From contig BSYO01000014.1 of the NCBI GenBank assembly GCA_033239525.1, forward strand, positions 19,018,021-19,082,020: a DNA stretch of 64,000 nt. The letters are read 5' to 3'. The position numbers and the translations under genes are program-made. Below the pieces are notes generated by a model that did no database searches, was not told where the DNA came from, and saw nothing but the letters and a program-made list of their open reading frames with translations. This stretch comes from Nepenthes gracilis (Eukaryota > Streptophyta > Magnoliopsida > Caryophyllales > Nepenthaceae). Shown piece by piece: positions 58,078 through 64,000 of the stretch (position 1 is its first letter; the number at the start of each line of letters is the position of its first letter).

Positions 58078-58938
58078 TGATGGCGGATAACGGACGACCT
58101 ACTGACCTGGATACAAGAACAATCGTTCTGTTGGCTGGAATGGACGGCCAATTGATAAAGCACATAAGTACTGTGAAGTGGAGGCAAGAAAAAAAAGAAA
58201 TGAACACCAAATACTTTATGTGGAAAACCCTTCTGAAATAAGGGAAAAATTACGGGACACTAAGTCCACAAAGGATCACTAGGTATGAGAACAAATTACA
58301 GGAGGCGAAAATAAGAACAGAGTAAAAGTAAACAAAATTTCTCACACTTTATTTTCACTCACAGCTCTCTTTCTTTTCACTTTCTCTTCTCTTTTTTTCT
58401 CACTATCACCTTCTTCTCTACTTATCTGGTGTCTTCTCTTTTGTTGAGTGTGCATATATACACATGTTCCTCACCATAGCTTAGCTTGGTGGTTGGGGCT
58501 CAACTTTCAAGGTCTGCATGTGTGCATACGTATGCCCTGTCCTGTAACAGGCGGCGCATGCCTGCTCCTGTAAACCGATCAGCCTTTGGAGTCCCAATAA
58601 TGACATCTACTAACTGTTTAATCGAGTAGATCAACTATACCCCTTTTGAAATTTGACAGTCATTCAGACCTTCTATATTCAGTCGGTCAACTCTATTGAC
58701 CGTCCTCTCATATTGGCCAGTCAATCACACCGTTGACCGGTCGAAACAGTTTATCCTGCTTCTTTAGCAGAGTTAGTCGTCTCACGACTTTTGTCGGTCA
58801 ACATATTGACCGACAGAGTTGACCATCAGAAGGTTCCAGTTAACATAGTTGACCGGGATTCCTTCCTCTTAGCACACACATCTGTTCCGTCCAAGACCCT
58901 TGGTCATAAGGATTTCCACATGGGAGTGATTCCCAACA
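58078..58938 (-). repeat. 3' LTR of element C
   Basis: 861 bp, TGATGGCGG (decayed from TGTTGGC) to TCCCAACA. Carries inverted GGTCAAC/TTGACC pairs at 58682-58704 and 58793-58814. Confidence 0.92.
58682..58814. promoter_or_regulatory. Inverted W-box pairs in C LTR
   Basis: GGTCAAC...ATTGACC pairs at 58682-58704 and 58793-58814, with further TTGACC cores at 58733, 58819 and 58850. The partner LTR keeps similar but mutated copies at 63583-63740. Confidence 0.45.
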
Positions 58939-59205
58939 AACTTTTCCTCACGACCGTGAGGAAGTTAAATCCATCATCCCGGCTAGTCTGCAATATGCTT
59001 CATTCTTCCCCTTCGGTAGAATCTTGGTCATCATATCTGCCACGTTTTCTTCAGTGTCAACCTTTTCCAGTGACAGTAGACCGGCTTCTAATACATCTCT
59101 CACCCAATGATATCGCACATCAATATACTTTGATCTGGAATAGAGTGAGAAGTTCTTGTAGAGATGAATGACACTCTGGCTGTCACAGAGTACCGCATAC
59201 CTTTC

Positions 59206-59724
59206 CTATTCAAGGCTCAATTCCTGAACGAACTTCTTCATCCACAATATCTCCTTGCAAGCTTCTGTCACGGTAATGTACTCGGCTTCAGTAGTGGAAA
59301 GAGCAATACATTTTTGTAACTTAGACTGCCAGAAAATTACCCCTCCTGCAAATTTCACGAGGTATCCTGAAGTGAACTTGCAACTGTCAATGCCTCCAGC
59401 CATATCAGCATCCGAGTAGCCCACCAATTGAGACTTGTCACTTACAAGACACAAGCACCTATTGGAAGTTCCTCGGATATATCTCATAATCCACTTTATC
59501 GCGAACCAATGCTCCTTCCCTAGATTAAACAAAAATTGGCTGACTATGCCAACATGTGCTATGTCTAGCCTGGTGCATACCAGGGCATACATGAGGCTTT
59601 CTACGGTTGAGGAGTAGGGAATGCCTCTCATGTATGCTTTCTCTTCGTTCGAAGATGGCAACTGGCGACTCCTCAACTTGTGATGATTTACAAATGGAAT
59701 GCTGACAGGCTTGGACTTATCCAT
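59206..59724 (-). pseudogene. RT C-terminus and RNase H of element C
   Basis: Open minus frame from MDKSKPVSIPFVNHHKLRS through YSSTVESLMYALVCTRLDIA to the RNase H motifs YSDADMAGGIDSCKFTSGY and CIALSTTEAEYITVTEACKE. It lacks the last part of RNase H, which lies past a stop at 59206. Confidence 0.88.
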
Positions 59725-60036
59725 ATTGAATCGTTAGAGCATCTTCTCAAAATAGTTTTCTTGAAACAACTATAGTCTCCTTGCCTCCCGATCGCGAATG
59801 ATTCTAATATCAAGAATCTGGTTTGCCAGTCCGAGGTCTTTCATAGCAAAGGATTGCCCAAGTTGCTTTTTTAACAACTTTATCCGGGTACTGTTTTGTC
59901 AAACAATCAGCATGTTGTCCATGTAATGGAGAATGATAATAAAATTGTCTTCTGAAAATCTTTGTATAAAAACACAGTGATCACAAGTAGTTCGCCGGTA
60001 TCCTTGACTAATCATGACTGATTTGAACTTTTTCTA
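59725..60036 (-). pseudogene. RT catalytic region of element C, mutated
   Basis: Between the two open frames, the complement of about 59918-59932 reads YMDNM, where element A has YVDDM. The second catalytic Asp is Asn, and a stop follows within a few codons. RT activity is lost. Confidence 0.75.
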
Positions 60037-61184
60037 CTACTGTCTTGGAGCCTGTTTCAATCCATACAGACTCTTCCTTAGACGATAGACTAGTTGCTCA
60101 TTCCATTTAACCTTGAACCTTTCATGCTGCTCCATATAGATTTTTTCTTTTAATTCACCGTGAAGAAAGGCTATCCGAACGTCCATCTGTTCCACTTCCA
60201 GATTCTGGGCGGCTGTCAATCCCAACACAACTCTTATGGAAGACATCTTCACCACTGGAGTAAAGATCTCATCGAAGTCGATTCCCTTCCGTTGACTGAA
60301 ACCTTTCACAACTAGCCGTGTCTTGTATCTCGACTGCATAGTGTCTTCGGACGTCTTCAGTTGAAAGACCCACTTGTTCTTTAAGGCTCTCTTCCCCTTA
60401 GGAAGCTTGGCTAAGTCAAATGTGTGATTTTTATAGAGAGAACACATTTCATCCTTCATGACTTCTAGCAATTTCTCATTATTCTGGTCCTCCATAGCCT
60501 CTTCATAAGTTTCAGACTCTCCGACATCAGTGAGCATAACATACTCACTAGGTGATAGATGGACGGACGACCGTCTGTTTCGTGAGGATCGTCTGACAGG
60601 CAGATCATCGGCCGGTTGAGGGATGACTTCATCCTGGTCTTCATTAGGAGTCATTATTTCCTCTCCATTACAATCGATCGCCTCAGGACCATTGTCCTCG
60701 TCTTCCAGAGATACCGGACGGACAACTTTGACACTTACGTTGTCTGTCAGCTCGCCATCACACTTGACTTTTCTACCAATGTCCTTGATCGTTTCATCTT
60801 CAACGAAGGTTACATCCCTTGACTGGACAAGTCTTCTACCAGCTGGATCATAAAATCTATACCCTAACTCATCTTTGCTATAGCCCAGAAAAGACGACTG
60901 CATCGTCTTTGGCTCCAACTTTATCTTTCATCTCTTGGGACATGGATAAATGTTTTACATCCAAACACTCGTAGATGATCATAAGATGGCTCTTTGTTCG
61001 ATCGTATCTTCTTCGGCACTTCATCCTTCAAGGGTTTACTGGGTGACCTATTTATGATGTAGGCTGCCGTCTTCAATGCTTCGACCCAGAAGTGTCCAGG
61101 AAGCTTAGCTTTGGAGAGCATGCACCGTATTCTTTCTAGAAGTGTGCGGTTCATCCGCTCAACCACTCCGTTCAACTGTGGCAT
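60037..61184 (-). pseudogene. Integrase core end, linker and RT start of element C
   Basis: 61184-60921 reads QLNGVVERMNRTLLERIRCM with the integrase catalytic Glu and ends RVFGCKTFIHVPRDER. After a shift, 60918-60037 gives the integrase C-terminus (GYRFYDPAGRRLVQSRDVTF), a variable acidic linker, and the RT fingers and palm (KNKWVFQLKTSED, EIFTPVVKMSSIRVVLGL, MDVRIAFLHGELKEKIYME), ending at a stop after LKQAPRQ. Confidence 0.88.
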
Positions 61185-61407
61185 CTTTGGAGGTGTTTTC
61201 TGATGCCTAATACCATGTGACCGGCAATAGGTATCAAAGGACCCTATGTATTCACTGCCATTGTCGCTTCAGACGGTCTTCATTTTCTTCTCCGTCTGTC
61301 ACTCAATAAGGGTATAAAATTGCTCAAATATACCGAGGACCTAGTCCGTGATTTTTAACGGATAGACTCAGTTTTCTGGAATAATCGTTAATGAAAGAGA
61401 TAAAATA

Positions 61408-62106
61408 TTATGCTCCACCAAACGACTTCTCTTTGAATGGTCCACTCACATCTATGTGGACTAGATTAAGCAGTTCTGCCTTTGGAGCGGACAATTCTCC
61501 ATGAAATGAGACTCCCTTTTGTTTGCCGGCTAAGCAGTGAGGACACGTCCTTAGTCTATCCTCCTTCACTCCGGCAATAAGGCCCTTCCTAGCTAAATGA
61601 TGCAGTCCACATTCACTCATGTGGCCCAACCTCCTGTGCCATAAATTCTCAATTTTCTTGCTGATTGCAGCGTTTATATCTCCGGCCATTGCGAACACCT
61701 TCATAATATACAGGCCAGAGTACCTTTTCCCTCTTACCACTATCAGAGATCATCTGGTAAGTTTCCACTCACCTTCACAGAAGGTACTATAATAACCTTT
61801 ATCATCCAACCGACCAGCTGAGATGATATTGAGCCTAATGTCAAGAACATGTCGAATATCCTTTAACATCAATTTCGTCCCGTTATTAGTAACCAGTACA
61901 ACGTCACCCTCATTAATAATTTGGGATGTTCCTTCGTTGCCCATCCTTATTACTCCAAAATCCCCTAGAGTATAGGATGTGAACAATTCCCTTCTTGATG
62001 TGGCGTGTAAGGTAGCACCAGAATCAATCACCCAGCCGGACTCCTCGTGCGTCAGATTTGCCACGTTATCTTCACATGTCAACAGGAGATCGCTTTGTGT
62101 GACCAC
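61408..62106 (-). pseudogene. Protease and pre-integrase region of element C
   Basis: 62106-61750 starts MVTQSDLLLTCEDNVANLTH and carries the protease site GWVIDSGATLHATSRREL, intact at D-S-G. 61740-61408 gives the HHCC zinc region LWHRRLGHMSECGLHHLARK and TCPHCLAGKQKGVSFHG, ending at a stop just inside the integrase core (GPFKEKSFGGA). The second integrase Asp region (about 61265) reads with a stop. Confidence 0.87.
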
Positions 62107-62109
62107 TGA

Positions 62110-62945
62110 GACGGAGGACTTATCCTCACTTCGTCCCTTTTTTCGTTTCTCCTTTTCTACGTTTTCTCGCTTCCACTTGAAGCATTACTTCTTAATGTGG
62201 CCTTTTTTGCCACAACGATGGCACTCAAGGTTTTGATACATTGAACGAGATTTGCTGCATCTTTTTACTGCAGGCTTCTGACTTCGTCCTCTACTCCGTC
62301 CCCTAGACTCGGTCACAAGTACTTCACAATGAGAAGACGTTGAGGCCCCTTATGACCGCCTTGACTCATTTATGAGTAAGGAAGTGATGACCTCATCCAA
62401 TTTGAAAGTGTTTTTTTCCAAACAGTAACATACTGACAATATGGTCATAAGAAGCTGGTAGAGAGGCTAGCAGCATCAATGCCTTGTCCCCCTCCTTGAT
62501 TATCTCATCAAAGGCAGACATCTGTGTTACGATCCTATTAAATTCGTCCAAATATTTTTTAAAGCTGTCACCTTCTGACAATCGCAGACCATAGAATTAT
62601 TTCTTTATATGTAGCCTGGTTGTCAAGGATTTAGACTTATATCGGCTCTCCGACTTTTTTTACACATCCGCTGGATTAGTCAAGCCAAGGACCTCCGGAG
62701 CATGTTGTCCGCCAGGCATAATTTGATAGTGCAATTGGTAAGATCTCGTTTATCTTGTCAGTTCTCCACTGATAGGCTTTCCGGCTTATCTTCCTTCTTT
62801 TTTCTTCGGTGCTTTGATTGTTCCTTCTCTAATTAAGATGTTCTTCATCCTTTCCTACTAGAGGATGAAGTTGCCCTACCCATTAACCTGTTCTACACTG
62901 CATGGTAAGTTCTTTGAGGATGATGACGCCATTCAGACAAAATTA
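62110..62945 (-). pseudogene. Gag of element C
   Basis: The best frame (62581-62393) reads MSEGDSFKKYLDEFNRIVTQ, then LMLLASLPASYDHIVSMLLF. Upstream decayed codons reach the start near 62930, next to the primer-binding site. The nucleocapsid near 62190-62240 matches the zinc knuckle but has a lesion in a Cys position and a stop. Confidence 0.8.
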
Positions 62946-62954
62946 TCAACCGGA

Positions 62955-62965
62955 CTCTAATACCA
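62955..62965 (-). promoter_or_regulatory. Mutated tRNA-Met primer-binding site, element C
   Basis: TGGTATTAGAG on the minus strand, two bases from the 5' LTR. One C-to-T change relative to elements A, B and E. Confidence 0.8.
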
Positions 62966-62967
62966 CT

Positions 62968-63832
62968 TGTTGGCAAACAACAGGCGGCCTACTGATCAGG
63001 ATACAAGAACAATTGCTCTGTTGGTCAGAATGGGCGACCAACTGATAAAACACATAAGCACTGTGAAGTGGAGGCAAGAGAAGAGAAATGAATACCAAAT
63101 ATTTTATGTAAAAAATCATTCTGACATAAGGGAAAAACAACGGGACACTAAGTCTACAAAAGATCACTAGGTATGAGAACAAATTACAGGAGGTAAAAAT
63201 AAGAACAGAGCAAAAGTAAACAAAGGCCCTCATACTTTGTTTTCACTCACAGCTCTCTTTCTTTTCACTTTCTCTCATCTATTTTTCTCACTATCACCTT
63301 CTTCTCTACTTATCCGCTATCTTCTCTTTTGCGGAGTGTGCATATATACACATATATATACATGTCCATTATCATAGCCGAGCTTGGTGGTTGGGGCTCA
63401 ACTTCCAATGTCTGCATGTGTGCATGCGCATACCCTATCCTGTAGCAGGTGACGCATGCCTACTCATGCAAACCGATCAGCCTTTGGAGTCTCAAGAATG
63501 ACATCTACCAACTGTCCAATCAGGTAAGTCAACTGTACCCCTTTTGAGATTTGACAGTCATTCGGACTTTCCATATTCAGTCGATCAACTCTGTTGACCG
63601 TCCTTTCATATTAGCCGGCCAATCACACCATTGACCGATCGAAGCAGTCTACTTTTTCAGCAGAGTTAGTCATCTCACAACTTTTATCGGTCAGTACATT
63701 GACCGACGGAGTTGACCGTTCAGAAGATTCCGGTCAACATAGTTGACCAGGATTCCTTCCTCGTGGCACACACACGTGCTTCGTCCAAGTTCCTTGGTCA
63801 CAAGAACTTCTACACGGAAGTGATCTCCAACA
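62968..63832 (-). repeat. 5' LTR of element C
   Basis: 865-bp partner of 58078-58938, TGTTGGCAAAC to CTCCAACA, followed by the CGTTA duplication. Confidence 0.92.
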
Positions 63833-63837
63833 CGTTA

Positions 63838-64000
63838 TAATTTAAAATAAAGACATCTATGTCATAGATTGTCGGTACATGGCTCAGTGCTTGACTTCGC
63901 ATGTCAATCTAAACAAAATAGCACGGTGTAGTCTAAAACTTTTAATAATACTTGATAAAATTTATTACTATTTATTGCATACCGTGCCGAACCAGGCTAG
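63838..64000. other. Right flank of element C
   Basis: About 160 bases of unrecognised AT-rich sequence up to the window end. Confidence 0.4.

Larger units (their letters stand above)
58078..63832 (-). mobile_element. Ty1/Copia retrotransposon C, decayed
   Basis: 5755-bp minus-oriented element with LTRs 58078-58938 and 62968-63832 and a perfect CGTTA duplication (58073-58077 and 63833-63837). All Copia domains are present in order but split by stops and shifts. The primer site (62955-62965) has one change from the initiator-Met complement (TGGTATTAGAG). The polypurine tract lies in a palindrome like that of element A (58939-58966). LTRs differ at about 11-12 percent by eye over the first 240 bases. 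The protein is close in type to element A (Tork-like). Confidence 0.94.

Overview
This is a repeat-rich, AT-rich intergenic block of a flowering-plant nuclear genome, probably a eudicot, although the sequence does not fix the species. The plant signals are Tork/Tnt1-like and Sirevirus-like Ty1/Copia retrotransposons primed by initiator tRNA-Met, a three-exon NAC transcription-factor gene, and processed fragments of three plant gene families: an ECA3-type P-type ATPase, a CTL choline-transporter-like protein and a CLU/TSS-type protein. The only apparently intact host gene is the NAC gene (43509-44451, minus). Nearly everything else is LTR retrotransposon sequence, much of it nested.

Layout. 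1-3.7 kb holds old remnants (a Copia RNase H tail, two unidentified coding-like stretches). 3.7-4.4 kb is an LTR-like segment. 4636-9465 is Copia element B (TSD ATTTG), which has lost its RT core. 10463-11823 is a solo LTR (TSD GATAT) inside an older LTR-like sequence. 12.4-14.6 kb is truncated Copia D1, and 14605-22752 is related Copia D2, whose RT region is split by a 2.5-kb solo LTR. 23641-27504 is element E (TSD CATAG), a Copia derivative carrying only gag-protease. It sits in an imperfect tandem repeat of about 108 bp. 28907-37365 is element H, of the same gag-protease design as E. Its left LTR is interrupted by young, nearly intact Copia element A (29347-34835, TSD CGATT). 37483-42032 is element F (TSD GTGCG), a Sirevirus-like gag-only element inserted in a LINE remnant. 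Then comes the NAC gene. 46396-54615 is element G (TSD CAAAT), a LARD-like element with 2.9-kb LTRs and no recognisable coding content. 58078-63832 is decayed Copia C (TSD CGTTA).

The most unusual object is the locus that G interrupts. Read across G, a short Gypsy-gag-like stretch (46328-46395) continues in the same frame into an intronless ECA3 copy (54621 on). That is fused to a choline-transporter-like fragment and then a CLU/TSS-like fragment, and ends in what looks like a Ty3/Gypsy Pol C-terminus at about 57172-57222. Apart from one frameshift and several point stops, the gag-like, ECA3, CTL and CLU segments share one frame. This suggests a Gypsy element that captured three host mRNAs and has since died. 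Other notable observations are a conserved novel C-terminal tail shared by E and H, inverted pairs of W-box cores (TTGACC) recurring in LTRs of unrelated families, and repeated Asp-to-Asn loss at the RT catalytic motif.

All homology calls come from reading motifs by eye without database searches. LTR divergence values are rough eye estimates.
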